A stretch of 64,000 nucleotides of DNA from Streptomyces sp. Tu 3180 (GCF_009852415.1 NZ_WOXS01000002.1:6612001-6676000); one strand, 5' to 3'; positions 16,140 to 25,962 are shown, counted from the first letter of the stretch. A program made the numbers and translations. Notes: generated from the letters alone by a model not told the origin.

Positions 16140-16922
16140 CTACGCCGTCGCCGCTCCCGTGGCCGGTGGGGCCAGGTGCCGGGACAGCCAGGTGGGGACG
16201 CCGCCCAGGAGGCGGAACAGGCGGCGGGCCTCCTCGCGCAGGCGGGACGCCTCCGGCTCGGTCTCCGTGTCGGCGAGCGAGACCAGGGCCGGGGCCGTGC
16301 CCACCAGGTAGCCCAGCTCCTCGCGGATCCGCAGGGACTCCGCGAAGCCGTGCCGCGCCTCCGCCAGCTCCCCTTCGCGCAGGGCGAGTCCGGCGAGGTG
16401 GCGCCAGGTGGCGGACAGCAGCAGCGGGTCGGCGTGGGAGGTGGCGCCCGCGTGCGCCCGCCGGTACGCGGCGCGCGCCGCCTGCGGGGAGCGGGTGAGG
16501 TTCTCGGCGATCAGCCCGCGCCGGAAGTCCAGCAGCGCCCGCCCCGCCGCGCCCGGGGGGATCAGCGCCGCCGCCCGGCCGAGCGCGGCCCGCGCCTCGT
16601 CGGACCGGTCGCGCACGCCGAACAGCGTGGCGGCGTAGGCCACGTACCCGCGTTCACAAGCGGCGGCACCCCGTTCCTCGTCGGTGTGGGCCAGCGCCTC
16701 GGCCGTCCGCAGCGCGTCCTCGGCCTCCTCCCACCCCGCCTCGGTGTACAGGCACCGCTCCACCAGCAGCGCCGCCCGCTGCAGGGCGGCGGCCGGGGTG
16801 TCGGGTGCGAGCAGGGCGGCGGCGTCGGCCCAGCAGGCGCGGGAGCGCAGCCGCCATACCGCGGTCTGGAGGGGATCGTCACCGGCGGTCGTTCCGTTAC
16901 CAGACATGGCGGTATGCGCCAC
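16140..16922 (-). CDS. TPR-like helical repeat protein
   Basis: The 260 residues are mostly Ala/Glu/Arg-rich helices of tetratricopeptide character (AGWEEAEDALRTAEALAHTDEERGAAACERGYVAYAATLFG; LAGLALREGELAEARHGFAESLRIREELG), without a signal peptide or membrane segment. This suggests a cytoplasmic scaffold protein. The GTG at 16922 is chosen because GGGAGG lies 4 nt upstream; ATG at 16907 is an alternative and the frame is open to 17075. It lies downstream of the PucR regulator on the same strand with a ~190-bp gap, so cotranscription is possible but not shown. Function unknown. Confidence 0.7.
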   Translation of the reverse strand: MAHTAMSGNGTTAGDDPLQTAVWRLRSRACWADAAALLAPDTPAAALQRAALLVERCLYTEAGWEEAEDALRTAEALAHTDEERGAAACERGYVAYAATLFGVRDRSDEARAALGRAAALIPPGAAGRALLDFRRGLIAENLTRSPQAARAAYRRAHAGATSHADPLLLSATWRHLAGLALREGELAEARHGFAESLRIREELGYLVGTAPALVSLADTETEPEASRLREEARRLFRLLGGVPTWLSRHLAPPATGAATA

Positions 16923-17110
16923 GTTGCCTCCCCGAGCACGCCGTCGAGCTGTTGAGTGGTGGCCGCATCTCAGCACGAACCACGGGGCCGGGCCAAGAGG
17001 ACGGGTGAAAGATTTCACAAAGGCGTGGGGCGGCGGGCGCGAACGCCGCACCGGCGGACGGCGCCCGCGCACCACCTCCCGGCGCGCGCCGCGCCGTGCG
17101 CGCCGCGCCC

Positions 17111-18826
17111 TCAGCTCATCCGCAGGGCCAGGAAGAAGTCCAGCTTGTCCTCGAGGCGCGACAGGTCACGGCCCGTCAGCTGCTCGATGCGGCCCACCCG
17201 GTACCGCAGCGTGTTGACGTGCAGGTGCAGCCGGGAGGCGCACCGGGTCCAGGAGCCGTCGCAGTCGAGGAACGCCTCCAGCGTCGGGATCAGCTCGGCG
17301 CGGTGCCGGCGGTCGTAGTCCCGCAGGGGGTCCAGGAGCCGGGCGGTGAAGGCGCGGCGCACGTCGTCGGGGACGAAGGGGAGCAGCAGGACGTGCGAGG
17401 CCAGCTCCTGGTGGCCGGCCGCGCAGACCCGGCCCGGCCGGGCCGCGGCCACGCGCCGCGCGTGCCGCGCCTCCTCCAGGGCCCCGCGCAGGCCCTCCGC
17501 CGAGTGCACGGCCGCGCTGACCCCGAGCGTGACCCGGCCGTCGTCCTCCAGACCCGCCGTGAGCGGGTCCCGTACGGCCTCCAGGAGCGCGTCGGCGAGG
17601 ATCCCCGTCCCGGAGTCGGCGTGGCCGCTCGCCACCGAGGGCAGCGGGACGAGCGCGATCGCCTCGTCCCCGGTGTGGGCGACCGCGATGCGGTCCGAGG
17701 GCTCGGGCCCGGTCGACGCCGGGTCGACCAGGATCTCCTCCAGCAGCGCCTGGGCCACCGGACCGCCGGCCACCTCGCCGCCGTCCCAGTCGACGCGGGC
17801 CACGACCACCTGCCAGTGCGGCGCGGTCCCGAGCCCGGGCAGCAGCACCGGGGCCGCCACCCGCAGCCGTGCCGCGATCTCGGCGGGCGCGGCGCCCGTC
17901 TGCACCAGCTCCAGCACCTCCTGCGCGAGCCGGCGCCGGACCGTGCGCGCCGCGTCCCGGCGGTCCCGCTCGACCGCGATCAGCTGGGTGACGCCGTGCA
18001 GCAGGTCCAGCCGTTCCCCGGCCCAGTCCGCGGCGTCCGCCTCGACGGCCAGCAGCCAGTCCGACAGCACCGTCTCCCGCACGTCGCGCACGTCCCGCGC
18101 GGACGGCCCGCCCGGCGGGTCCTGCGGCGCCCGCCCGCCGGCGCGCACCGGGAAGAGGCTGTACGTCGTCTGCCCCACCGTCACCCGGTGCGGTCCGCGC
18201 CGTCCGGTGCGGCCGGCCGCCAGGTGCTCCGCCGCGAGCCGCGCGCACACGTCGGCGGGCAGCGTCGGCTCCTCCGCCGACGCCCCCTGCGCCTTCGGCC
18301 CGGCGATCAGCCGGCCCGCGGGCGACAGCACCCAGGCCCGCAGGTCCAGGTCCGAGCCCAGCAGGTCGAGGACCACGTCCGGGCCGCCGCCCGCCGGACC
18401 CGAGGTCATCATCCGCCGGTGCCGGTCCACCACGGCCGCGAGGTCCCCGGCGCGCTCGCCGGACACCTGCCGCACGACGTGCTCGGTGACGGTCGCGAAG
18501 GCCACCGACTCGTGCACCGCGAACAACGGCAGCCGGTGCCGCGCGCAGGCCACGACCAGGTCGTCCGGGACGTCGCCCAGCTCCGCCGTACCGGCCGCGA
18601 CGGCGGCCACCCCGGCCTGCGCCAGGATCCGCACGAACGGCTCGGAGTCCGTGGCGTCCCGGCGCCAGGCCAGGCCCGTGAGCACCAGTTCCCCGCCCGA
18701 GAGGTAGCGGCTGGGATCCCTGAGGTCGGTGGTCATCACCCCGCGCACCGTGCGGTCCAGCTCGTCCTCGCCGCCGAGCAGCTTCAGGCCCAGCGCGTCG
18801 GTGTCCAGCAGTGCGCGCAGCCGCAT
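17111..18826 (-). CDS. pucR: PucR-type purine catabolism regulator
   Basis: The 571 residues start with the PucR N-terminal domain (RALLDTDALGLKLLGGEDELDRTVRGVMTTDLRDPSRYL). They continue through a GGDEF-like/CdaR region and end with the PucR C-terminal helix-turn-helix (LEAFLDCDGSWTRCASRLHLHVNTLRYRVGRIEQLTGRDL). PucR proteins sense purine breakdown products and control purine and urate genes. This one is divergent from the xanthine dehydrogenase genes, the natural target, across a 343-bp promoter region with a strong palindrome. It could activate or repress; the sequence does not tell. The ATG at 18826 has only a weak ribosome site (GACGAGA). Confidence 0.88.
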   Translation of the reverse strand: MRLRALLDTDALGLKLLGGEDELDRTVRGVMTTDLRDPSRYLSGGELVLTGLAWRRDATDSEPFVRILAQAGVAAVAAGTAELGDVPDDLVVACARHRLPLFAVHESVAFATVTEHVVRQVSGERAGDLAAVVDRHRRMMTSGPAGGGPDVVLDLLGSDLDLRAWVLSPAGRLIAGPKAQGASAEEPTLPADVCARLAAEHLAAGRTGRRGPHRVTVGQTTYSLFPVRAGGRAPQDPPGGPSARDVRDVRETVLSDWLLAVEADAADWAGERLDLLHGVTQLIAVERDRRDAARTVRRRLAQEVLELVQTGAAPAEIAARLRVAAPVLLPGLGTAPHWQVVVARVDWDGGEVAGGPVAQALLEEILVDPASTGPEPSDRIAVAHTGDEAIALVPLPSVASGHADSGTGILADALLEAVRDPLTAGLEDDGRVTLGVSAAVHSAEGLRGALEEARHARRVAAARPGRVCAAGHQELASHVLLLPFVPDDVRRAFTARLLDPLRDYDRRHRAELIPTLEAFLDCDGSWTRCASRLHLHVNTLRYRVGRIEQLTGRDLSRLEDKLDFFLALRMS

Positions 18827-19053
18827 TCTCGTCGCCGCCGTTCTTTTCTCGATATCTACGATGGAGCGTGGAGGGATCTTCCGGCGAGGGCCCGGTGGGT
18901 GGCCGGTCAGTGGTGCCGGCCGTCTCCTGCGCTGTGTCCCCTGTTTCCGGAGGAATGCGGGGAGGTTACCGATGACCTCCGTTCATACGAATCTACAAGA
19001 TGCCTTCGCTGGCCAGCCAACTCCTTCATGGTTTCGGTGACTGACACCGGCGG

Positions 19054-19071
19054 AGTACACGGCGGTGTACT
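19054..19071. promoter_or_regulatory. Perfect palindrome upstream of the xanthine dehydrogenase operon
   Basis: AGTACAC-GGCG-GTGTACT is a perfect 7-4-7 inverted repeat, 98 bp upstream of the first xdh start codon in the pucR-xdh intergenic region (18827-19169). It is a strong operator candidate for PucR or another regulator. The rest of the gap has an AT-richer stretch at 18975-19005 that could hold the promoter. Confidence 0.6.
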
Positions 19072-19169
19072 GAGGCCACTCCGCGTGAACAGCACATGAA
19101 CGAGCCGGACCCGCCGCACACGGATTGGCTCGATCCGTACGCCCCACGAGACGAAGAAGAGAGCCGGTC

Positions 19170-20060
19170 ATGGACTTCCTTCGCCCCGCCAGCTGGGAGG
19201 AGGCGCTCGCCGCGAAGGCCGAGCATCCCACCGCTGTGCCGATTGCGGGTGGCACCGACGTGATGGTCGAGATCAACTTCGACCACCGCCGGCCCGAGTA
19301 CCTCATGGACCTGAACCGCATCGCCGACCTCCACGAGTGGGAGGTCGGCGAGGAGAGCGTGCGGCTGGGCGCCTCCGTCCCGTACTCCAGGATCATGGAG
19401 CACCTGCGCGCCGAGCTGCCGGGCCTCGCCCTCGCCTCCCACACGGTCGCCTCCCCGCAGATCCGCAACCGCGGCGGCGTCGGCGGCAACCTCGGCACCG
19501 CCTCCCCGGCCGGCGACGCCCACCCGGCGCTGCTCGCCGCCGGTGCCGAGGTCGAGGCCGAGTCGGTGCGCGGATCGCGCCGCATCCCCATCGACGACTT
19601 CTACACCGGCGTGAAGCGCAACGCGCTGGCGCCCGACGAGCTGATCCGCGCCGTCCACGTCAAGAAGGCCGACGGGCCGCAGCAGTACTCCAAGGTCGGC
19701 ACCCGCAACGCCATGGTCATCGCGGTGTGCGCCTTCGGGCTGGCCCTGCACCCCGGGACCCGGACCGTCCGCACCGGCATCGGCTCCGCCGCCCCCACCC
19801 CCGTCCGGGCGAAGGCCGCCGAGGAGTTCCTGAACGCGGCGCTGGAGGAGGGCGGCTTCTGGGACAACGGGAAGATCGTCACCCCGTCGGTCGCCAAGCG
19901 GTTCGCGGACCTGTGCGCCGCCGCCTGCAACCCGATCGACGACGTCCGCGGCACCGCGAGCTACCGCCGCCACGCGGTCGGCGTCATGGCCCGCCGGACC
20001 CTGACCTGGACCTGGGAGTCGTACCGCGGCGCCCACCGCACCACGGAGGGAGCCGCGTGA
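19170..20060 (+). CDS. Xanthine dehydrogenase, FAD-binding subunit
   Basis: This is the medium subunit of the molybdenum hydroxylase that oxidises hypoxanthine and xanthine to urate; it carries FAD between the iron-sulfur and NAD sites. The 296 residues show the FAD-binding motifs IAGGTDVMVEINF near residue 28 and the conserved SPQIRNRGGVGGNLGTASPAGDAHPAL. A C-terminal CODH-type domain ends the protein. The ATG at 19170 follows a weak purine-rich site. The stop codon overlaps the next start (TGATG), so the subunits are translationally coupled. Confidence 0.9.
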   Translation: MDFLRPASWEEALAAKAEHPTAVPIAGGTDVMVEINFDHRRPEYLMDLNRIADLHEWEVGEESVRLGASVPYSRIMEHLRAELPGLALASHTVASPQIRNRGGVGGNLGTASPAGDAHPALLAAGAEVEAESVRGSRRIPIDDFYTGVKRNALAPDELIRAVHVKKADGPQQYSKVGTRNAMVIAVCAFGLALHPGTRTVRTGIGSAAPTPVRAKAAEEFLNAALEEGGFWDNGKIVTPSVAKRFADLCAAACNPIDDVRGTASYRRHAVGVMARRTLTWTWESYRGAHRTTEGAA

Positions 20061-20638
20061 TGCGCCTCAACTTCACCGTCAACGGACGCCCCCAGGAAGC
20101 CGACGACGTCTGGGAGGGCGAGTCCCTGCTGTACGTGCTGCGCGAGCGGCTCGGCCTGCCCGGCTCCAAGAACGCCTGCGAGCAGGGCGAGTGCGGCTCC
20201 TGCACGGTCCGCCTGGACGGCGTGCCGGTGTGCTCCTGCCTCGTCGCCGCCGGCCAGGCGGAGGGGCGCGAGGTCGTCACCGTGGAGGGCCTGGCGGACT
20301 TCGCCAGGCAGCGCGCCGAGGGCTGCGGGACCGGGGACTGCGGCACGTCGCTCCAGGACGCCCGGCAGTGGGAGGCCGGCGGCACCGGTTCCCGGACCGG
20401 CGAGGGAGCCGAACTCTCCCCCGTCCAGCAGGCGTTCATCGACGCGGGCGCCGTCCAGTGCGGCTTCTGCACCCCGGGCCTGCTGGTCGCCGCCGACGAG
20501 ATGCTGGAGCGCAACCCGAACCCGACCGACGCGGACATCCGCGAGGCGCTGTCGGGCAACCTGTGCCGCTGCACCGGCTACGAGAAGATCATGGACGCGG
20601 TCCGCCTGGCGGCCGCCCGCCAGTCCGAGGGGGTCTGA
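20060..20638 (+). CDS. Xanthine dehydrogenase, [2Fe-2S] subunit
   Basis: The small electron-transfer subunit has 192 residues and two iron-sulfur domains. The plant-ferredoxin-like cluster has C40, C45, C48 and C60 (CEQGECGSC). The helical cluster has CGFC and CRC motifs (AVQCGFCTPG; GNLCRCTGY). Between them is a ~35-residue Gly-rich insertion with two extra Cys (EGCGTGDCGTSLQ), making it longer than the usual ~155-170 residues. GGAGGG lies 9 nt before the ATG; an overlapping GTG at 20057 is an alternative start. It sits between the FAD and molybdenum subunits. Confidence 0.9.
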   Translation: MRLNFTVNGRPQEADDVWEGESLLYVLRERLGLPGSKNACEQGECGSCTVRLDGVPVCSCLVAAGQAEGREVVTVEGLADFARQRAEGCGTGDCGTSLQDARQWEAGGTGSRTGEGAELSPVQQAFIDAGAVQCGFCTPGLLVAADEMLERNPNPTDADIREALSGNLCRCTGYEKIMDAVRLAAARQSEGV

Positions 20639-20640
20639 GC

Positions 20641-23025
20641 ATGCCGACGAACGGTGTTCCCACCAAGATCACGCAGGGCTCCGGCACCCGGGGCGGCATC
20701 GGCGAGTCCACCCTGCGCCCGGACGGCATCCTCAAGGTCACCGGCGAGTTCGCGTACTCCTCCGACCTGTGGCACGAGGACATGCTCTGGGGCCAGATCC
20801 TGCGCTCCACGGTCGCGCACGCCGAGATCGTGTCCCTCGACACGAGCGAGGCCCTCGCCACCCCGGGCGTGTACGCCGTGCTGACGTACGACGACCTGCC
20901 GGCCGACGTGAAGCACTACGGCCTGGAGATCCGGGACACCCCGGTCCTCGCGCACGGCAAGGTCCGCCACCACGGCGAGCCCGTCGCGATCGTCGCCGCC
21001 GACCACCCGGAGACCGCGCGCCGCGCCGCCGCCAAGATCAAGGTCGACTACCGCGAACTGCCCGTCGTCACCGACGAGGCCTCCGCCCTGGCCCCCGACG
21101 CGGTCCTCGTCCACGAGAACCGCGACGACCACCACAGCGGCCACGTCCCGCACCCCAACATCGTCCACCGCCAGCCCATCGTGCGCGGCGACGTGGAGGC
21201 GGCCCGGCGCCGCGCGGACGTGATCGTCGAGGGCGAGTACACCTTCGGCATGCAGGACCAGGCCTTCCTCGGCCCCGAGTCCGGGCTCGCGGTCCCCGAG
21301 GAGGACGGCGGCGTCCACCTCTACATCGCCACCCAGTGGCTCCACTCCGACCTGCGCCAGATCGCGCCCGTGCTCGGCCTGCCCGAGGACAAGGTGCGGA
21401 TGACGCTGGCCGGCGTCGGCGGCGCGTTCGGCGGACGCGAGGACCTGTCCATGCAGATCCACGCCTGCCTGCTGGCGCTGCGCACCGGCAAGCCCGTCAA
21501 GATCGTCTACAACCGCTTCGAGTCGTTCTTCGGGCACGTCCACCGCCACCCGGCCAAGCTGTTCTACGAGCACGGGGCCACCCGCGACGGCAAGCTGACC
21601 CACGTCAAGTGCCGCATCGTGCTCGACGGCGGCGCGTACGCCTCCGCCTCCCCGGCCGTGGTCGGCAACGCCTCCTCGCTCGGCATCGGGCCGTACGTCG
21701 TCGACGACGTCGACATCGAGGCCGTCGCCCTCTACACCAACAACCCGCCCTGCGGCGCCATGCGCGGCTTCGGCGCGGTCCAGGCCTGCTTCGCCTACGA
21801 GGCGCAGATGGACAAGCTGGCGAAGAGGCTCGGCATGGACCCGGTGGAGCTGAGGCAGCTCAACGCCATGGAGCAGGGCACGATCATGCCCACCGGGCAA
21901 CCGGTCGACTCCCCGGCTCCGGTCGCCGAACTCCTGCGCCGCGTCAAGGCGATGCCGATGCCGCCGGAGCGCCAGTGGGAGTCCAGCGAGGGCGCCGACG
22001 TGCGCCAGCTGCCGGGCGGCCTGTCCAACACCACGCACGGCGAGGGCGTGGTGCGCGGGGTCGGCTACGCGGTCGGCATCAAGAACGTCGGCTTCTCCGA
22101 GGGGTTCGACGACTACTCCACCGCCCGCGTCCGGATGGAGGTGGTCGGCGGTGAGCCGGTCGCCACCGTGCACACCGCGATGGCGGAGGTCGGCCAGGGC
22201 GGCGTCACCGTCCACGCGCAGATCGCCCGCACCGAGCTCGGTGTCGCCCGGGTGACCATCCACCCGGCCGACACCCGGGTGGGGTCGGCGGGCTCGACCT
22301 CGGCGTCCCGGCAGACGTACGTCACCGGCGGCGCGGTCAAGAACGCCTGCGAGCTGGTCCGCGAGAGGGTGCTGGAGCTCGGCCGGCGCAGGTTCGGCCC
22401 CCACCACCCCGCCTGGGCCACCGCCGAACTCCTGCTGGAGGGCGGCAAGGTCGTCACCGACGGCGGCGAGGTGCTCGCCGACCTGGTGGACGTCCTCGGC
22501 GACGAGGCCGTCGAGGTCGAGGAGGAGTGGCGGCACCGGCCCACCGAGCCCTTCGACCTGCGCACCGGGCAGGGCAACGGCCACGTCCAGTACTCCTTCG
22601 CCGCGCACCGCGCCGTCGTCGAGGTCGACACCGAACTCGGCCTGGTGAAGGTGATCGAGCTGGCCTGCGCCCAGGACGTCGGCAAGGCGCTCAACCCGCT
22701 GTCCGTCGTCGGCCAGATCCAGGGCGGCACCACCCAGGGCCTGGGCGTGGCGGTCATGGAGGAGATCGTCGTCGACCCGAAGACCGCGAAGGTGCGCAAC
22801 CCCTCCTTCACGGACTACCTCATCCCCACCATCCTCGACACGCCGACCATCCCCGTCGACGTGCTCGAACTCGCCGACGACCACGCGCCGTACGGCCTGC
22901 GCGGCATCGGCGAGGCCCCCACCCTGTCGTCGACCCCGGCGGTCCTGGCGGCCATCCGCGACGCCACGGGCCTGGAGCTGAACAGAACCCCGGTCCGCCC
23001 GGAACACCTCACGGGCACCGTGTGA
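20641..23025 (+). CDS. Xanthine dehydrogenase, molybdopterin-binding subunit
   Basis: The 794-residue catalytic subunit binds the molybdenum cofactor. Typical motifs are present: GVGGAFGGRED, PPCGAMRGFGAVQA, AEVGQGGVTVHAQIARTELG and the C-terminal GLRGIGEAPT, whose Glu (E758) aligns with the catalytic base. It starts 2 nt after the small subunit's stop codon. Related aldehyde oxidases share the fold, but the purine-gene neighbourhood (PucR, permease, XdhC, uricase nearby) supports xanthine as substrate. Confidence 0.92.
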   Translation: MPTNGVPTKITQGSGTRGGIGESTLRPDGILKVTGEFAYSSDLWHEDMLWGQILRSTVAHAEIVSLDTSEALATPGVYAVLTYDDLPADVKHYGLEIRDTPVLAHGKVRHHGEPVAIVAADHPETARRAAAKIKVDYRELPVVTDEASALAPDAVLVHENRDDHHSGHVPHPNIVHRQPIVRGDVEAARRRADVIVEGEYTFGMQDQAFLGPESGLAVPEEDGGVHLYIATQWLHSDLRQIAPVLGLPEDKVRMTLAGVGGAFGGREDLSMQIHACLLALRTGKPVKIVYNRFESFFGHVHRHPAKLFYEHGATRDGKLTHVKCRIVLDGGAYASASPAVVGNASSLGIGPYVVDDVDIEAVALYTNNPPCGAMRGFGAVQACFAYEAQMDKLAKRLGMDPVELRQLNAMEQGTIMPTGQPVDSPAPVAELLRRVKAMPMPPERQWESSEGADVRQLPGGLSNTTHGEGVVRGVGYAVGIKNVGFSEGFDDYSTARVRMEVVGGEPVATVHTAMAEVGQGGVTVHAQIARTELGVARVTIHPADTRVGSAGSTSASRQTYVTGGAVKNACELVRERVLELGRRRFGPHHPAWATAELLLEGGKVVTDGGEVLADLVDVLGDEAVEVEEEWRHRPTEPFDLRTGQGNGHVQYSFAAHRAVVEVDTELGLVKVIELACAQDVGKALNPLSVVGQIQGGTTQGLGVAVMEEIVVDPKTAKVRNPSFTDYLIPTILDTPTIPVDVLELADDHAPYGLRGIGEAPTLSSTPAVLAAIRDATGLELNRTPVRPEHLTGTV

Positions 23026-23307
23026 CCCACCCGCCCTCGCGGGCAGTCGTGCCTCCCCCGTGCCCCGAGGACCCGGGGGACCCCGGCGGCACGGGCGGGC
23101 GGTGGGGACACCCCCCGCCCGAACGGAGCCGGGAGCGGGGGAGGCACCCCGGCGCCGGACGGCGCGCCGCACCCACGGCGCCCCGGCGCCGGTCCCCACG
23201 GAAAGGTGCAGTACCGGGCCGTCCCCCGGGTCTGGCACCTCCCAGATCCCGCGTCGCCGCCGCAGGCGCGGCGCCGGGTGTCCCTGTGAACCTTGGGAGA
23301 TGGCACC

Positions 23308-24765
23308 ATGACCCACCCGTCAGTGCAGCCCAGGACCACCGCCGACGACGCGGGCGCGGGAACCCGCGTCCCGGCCGGACGGTCCTGGCTCGACCGGTAC
23401 TTCCACATCACCGGCCGGGGATCCACCGTCGCACGTGAAGTGCGCGGCGGCGTCACCACCTTCATGGCGATGGCGTACATCCTCCTGCTCAACCCCCTGA
23501 TCCTGTCCGGACAGGACGCCGCCGGGAACACCCTCGGCCGCACCGCCCTGATCACCGCCACCGCGTTCGCCGCCGCCCTCACCACCCTGCTGATGGGCTT
23601 CGTCGGCAAGGTGCCGCTCGCCCTGGCCGCCGGCCTGTCCGTCTCCGGGGTGCTCGCCTCGCAGGTCGCGCCCGAGATGACCTGGCCGCAGGCGATGGGC
23701 ATGTGCGTGATGTACGGCGTGGTCATCATGCTGCTGGTCGTCACCGGCCTGCGTGAGATGATCATGAACGCGATCCCCCTCGCGCTCAAGCACGCCATCA
23801 CCATGGGCATCGGCCTGTTCATCGCCCTGATCGGCTTCTACAAGGCGGGCTTCGTCCACCAGGGCGAGGCGACCCCGGTCACCCTCGGCCCGGCGGGCGA
23901 ACTGGCGGGCTGGCCGGTCCTGTTGTTCGCCGTGACCCTGCTCGCCGTCTTCATGCTCCAGGCGCGCGGCGTCCCCGGCGCCATCCTGATCGGCATCGTC
24001 GGCGGCACCGTGCTCGCCGTCGCGCTCAACGCGTTCGGCGTCGTCGACCCGGGGCAGTGGGCGGGCGGCGCCCCCGAACTGCACGGCGGCGCGGTCTCGA
24101 TGCCCGACTTCTCGGCCTTCGGGAACGTCGAGTTCGGCGGCTGGGGCGAGGTCGGCGCGATGACGGTCGGCATGATCGTCTTCACGCTCGTCCTCGCCGG
24201 CTTCTTCGACGCCATGGCGACCGTCATCGGCGTCGGCACCGAGGCCAAGCTCGCCGACGACAAGGGCCGGATGCCGGGCCTGTCCAGGGCGCTGTTCGTC
24301 GACGGCGCCGGCGGCGCGATCGGCGGCGTCTCGGGAGCCTCCGGGCAGACGGTGTTCGTCGAGTCGGCGACCGGCGTCGGCGAGGGCGCGCGGACCGGCC
24401 TGTCCTCCGTCGTCACCGGACTGCTCTTCGCCGCCTGTCTGTTCTTCACCCCGCTGACGGCGATCGTGCCGGGCGAGGTCGCGGCCGCCGCGCTGGTGGT
24501 GATCGGCGCGATGATGATGATGAACGCCCGCCACGTCGACTGGGCCGACCGCGCCACCGCGATCCCGGTGTTCCTGACCGTGGTGATCATGCCGTTCACG
24601 TACTCCATCACCGCGGGGGTGGCCGCCGGGGTCGTCTCCCACGTCGCCGTCAGGACCGCCCAGGGCAGGGGACGGGAGATCGGCGCCTTCATGTGGGGCC
24701 TGACGCTGATCTTCCTGGTCTACTTCGCCCTCGCCCCGATCGAGAGCTGGCTGGGCGTGCGCTAG
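23308..24765 (+). CDS. NCS2/AzgA family purine permease
   Basis: An integral membrane nucleobase transporter of 485 residues with about 12-14 hydrophobic helices. The N-terminal EVRGGVTTFMAMAYILLLNP and the central AGFFDAMATVIGVGTEAKL and SGASGQTVFVESATGVGEGARTG follow the adenine/guanine/hypoxanthine permease (AzgA) pattern rather than the UraA pattern. It would import the substrate for the xanthine dehydrogenase just upstream. GGGAG lies 7 nt before the ATG. The 282-bp gap upstream (23026-23307) is GC-rich, without a recognisable gene, and may hold its own promoter. Confidence 0.88.
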   Translation: MTHPSVQPRTTADDAGAGTRVPAGRSWLDRYFHITGRGSTVAREVRGGVTTFMAMAYILLLNPLILSGQDAAGNTLGRTALITATAFAAALTTLLMGFVGKVPLALAAGLSVSGVLASQVAPEMTWPQAMGMCVMYGVVIMLLVVTGLREMIMNAIPLALKHAITMGIGLFIALIGFYKAGFVHQGEATPVTLGPAGELAGWPVLLFAVTLLAVFMLQARGVPGAILIGIVGGTVLAVALNAFGVVDPGQWAGGAPELHGGAVSMPDFSAFGNVEFGGWGEVGAMTVGMIVFTLVLAGFFDAMATVIGVGTEAKLADDKGRMPGLSRALFVDGAGGAIGGVSGASGQTVFVESATGVGEGARTGLSSVVTGLLFAACLFFTPLTAIVPGEVAAAALVVIGAMMMMNARHVDWADRATAIPVFLTVVIMPFTYSITAGVAAGVVSHVAVRTAQGRGREIGAFMWGLTLIFLVYFALAPIESWLGVR

Positions 24766-24810
24766 CCGCCGCTCCCGAGCCCCTTCCGCGCAACCCGAGG
24801 AGACCGAGAC

Positions 24811-25962
24811 ATGCTGGACATCGCCGAGGAACTGGACCGGTGGGTCGGGCAGGGCCGCGACTTCGCGGTCGCCACGGTGGTGGCGGTCGGCGGCAGCGCG
24901 CCCCGGCAGCCCGGCGCCGCACTCGCGGTGGACGCCGACGGCACGGCGATCGGATCGGTCTCCGGGGGGTGCGTGGAGGGCGCGGTGTACGCGCTGTGCG
25001 AGCAGGCGCTGAGGGACGGCGAAACCGTCCTGGAACGCTTCGGCTACAGCGACGAGGACGCCTTCGCCGTCGGTCTGACCTGCGGCGGCGTCATCGACGT
25101 CCTGGTCGCACCGGTACGGGCGGCGGACCCCGCCCGTCCGGTGCTCGCGTCCGCGCTCGCCGCCGCCGCGCGCGGGGAGGCGGCGGCGGTGGCGCGGGTC
25201 GTGAGCGGCCCGGCGGAGCTGAGGGGCCGCGCGCTCGTGGTCCGCCCGGACCACTCGTACGAGGGCGGCTTCGGCGCCCACCCGGAGCTGGACCGCACGG
25301 TGGCGGCGGAGGCCGGCGCGCTGCTGGACGCGGGCCGCACGGGCACCCTGGAGATCGGCGCGGAGGGCTCCCGCTGCGGGGCGCCGCTGACGCTGCTGGT
25401 CGAGTCGTCGGTGCCGCCGCCCAGGATGATCGTGTTCGGCGCGGTCGACTTCGCGTCGGCCCTGGTCCGGGTCGGCAAGTTCCTCGGCCACCACGTCACG
25501 GTGTGCGACGCGCGGCCCGTGTTCGCCACGAGGGCCCGCTTCCCGGAGGCCGACGAGATCGTCGTCGAGTGGCCGCACGAGTACCTCGCGCGCACCGGCG
25601 TCGACGCCCGCACGGTCCTGTGCGTCCTGACCCACGACGCCAAGTTCGACGTGCCGCTGCTGAAGCTCGCGCTGCGCCTCCCGGTGGCCTACGTCGGCGC
25701 GATGGGCTCCCGCCGCACCCACCTGGAGCGCAACGCGCGGCTGCGCGAAGCCGGCGTGAGCGACCTGGAGCTGGCCCGCCTCAGGTCGCCCATCGGCCTG
25801 GACCTGGGCGCCCGCACACCGGAGGAGACGGCCCTGTCCATCGCGGCGGAGATCGTCGCGGACCGGCGCGGCGGCAGCGGGGCGTCCCTCACGGGCGCGC
25901 ACACGCCGATCCACCACGACGGCGGGCCCGCGCCCACGGGCCGGATCGGCTCGGTGGCCTGA
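24811..25962 (+). CDS. xdhC: XdhC/CoxI family molybdenum-cofactor insertion protein
   Basis: XdhC proteins receive the molybdenum cofactor, promote its sulfuration and insert it into xanthine dehydrogenase. The 383 residues have the XdhC N-terminal domain (AVATVVAVGGSAPRQPGAALAV; GSVSGGCVEGAVY; GLTCGGVIDVL). The C-terminal Rossmann-like domain shows VFGAVDFASALVRVGKFLGHHVTVCD and YVGAMGSRRTHLER. The conserved Cys in GLTCGG is thought to hold the cofactor. It lies 45 nt after the permease, so it is probably cotranscribed. The ATG has GAGGAGACCGAGAC upstream. Confidence 0.9.
   Translation: MLDIAEELDRWVGQGRDFAVATVVAVGGSAPRQPGAALAVDADGTAIGSVSGGCVEGAVYALCEQALRDGETVLERFGYSDEDAFAVGLTCGGVIDVLVAPVRAADPARPVLASALAAAARGEAAAVARVVSGPAELRGRALVVRPDHSYEGGFGAHPELDRTVAAEAGALLDAGRTGTLEIGAEGSRCGAPLTLLVESSVPPPRMIVFGAVDFASALVRVGKFLGHHVTVCDARPVFATRARFPEADEIVVEWPHEYLARTGVDARTVLCVLTHDAKFDVPLLKLALRLPVAYVGAMGSRRTHLERNARLREAGVSDLELARLRSPIGLDLGARTPEETALSIAAEIVADRRGGSGASLTGAHTPIHHDGGPAPTGRIGSVA

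Noticed and set aside
20578-23316. A 912-codon open frame antisense to the xanthine dehydrogenase large subunit
   Set aside because: Long antisense frames are common in 74% GC DNA. The translation is Asp/Val/Gly/Arg-biased without domains, while the sense strand has clear molybdopterin-enzyme motifs.
23320-25917. An 865-codon open frame antisense to the permease and xdhC
   Set aside because: Same reason: low-complexity composition and no domain, against two well-recognised sense genes.
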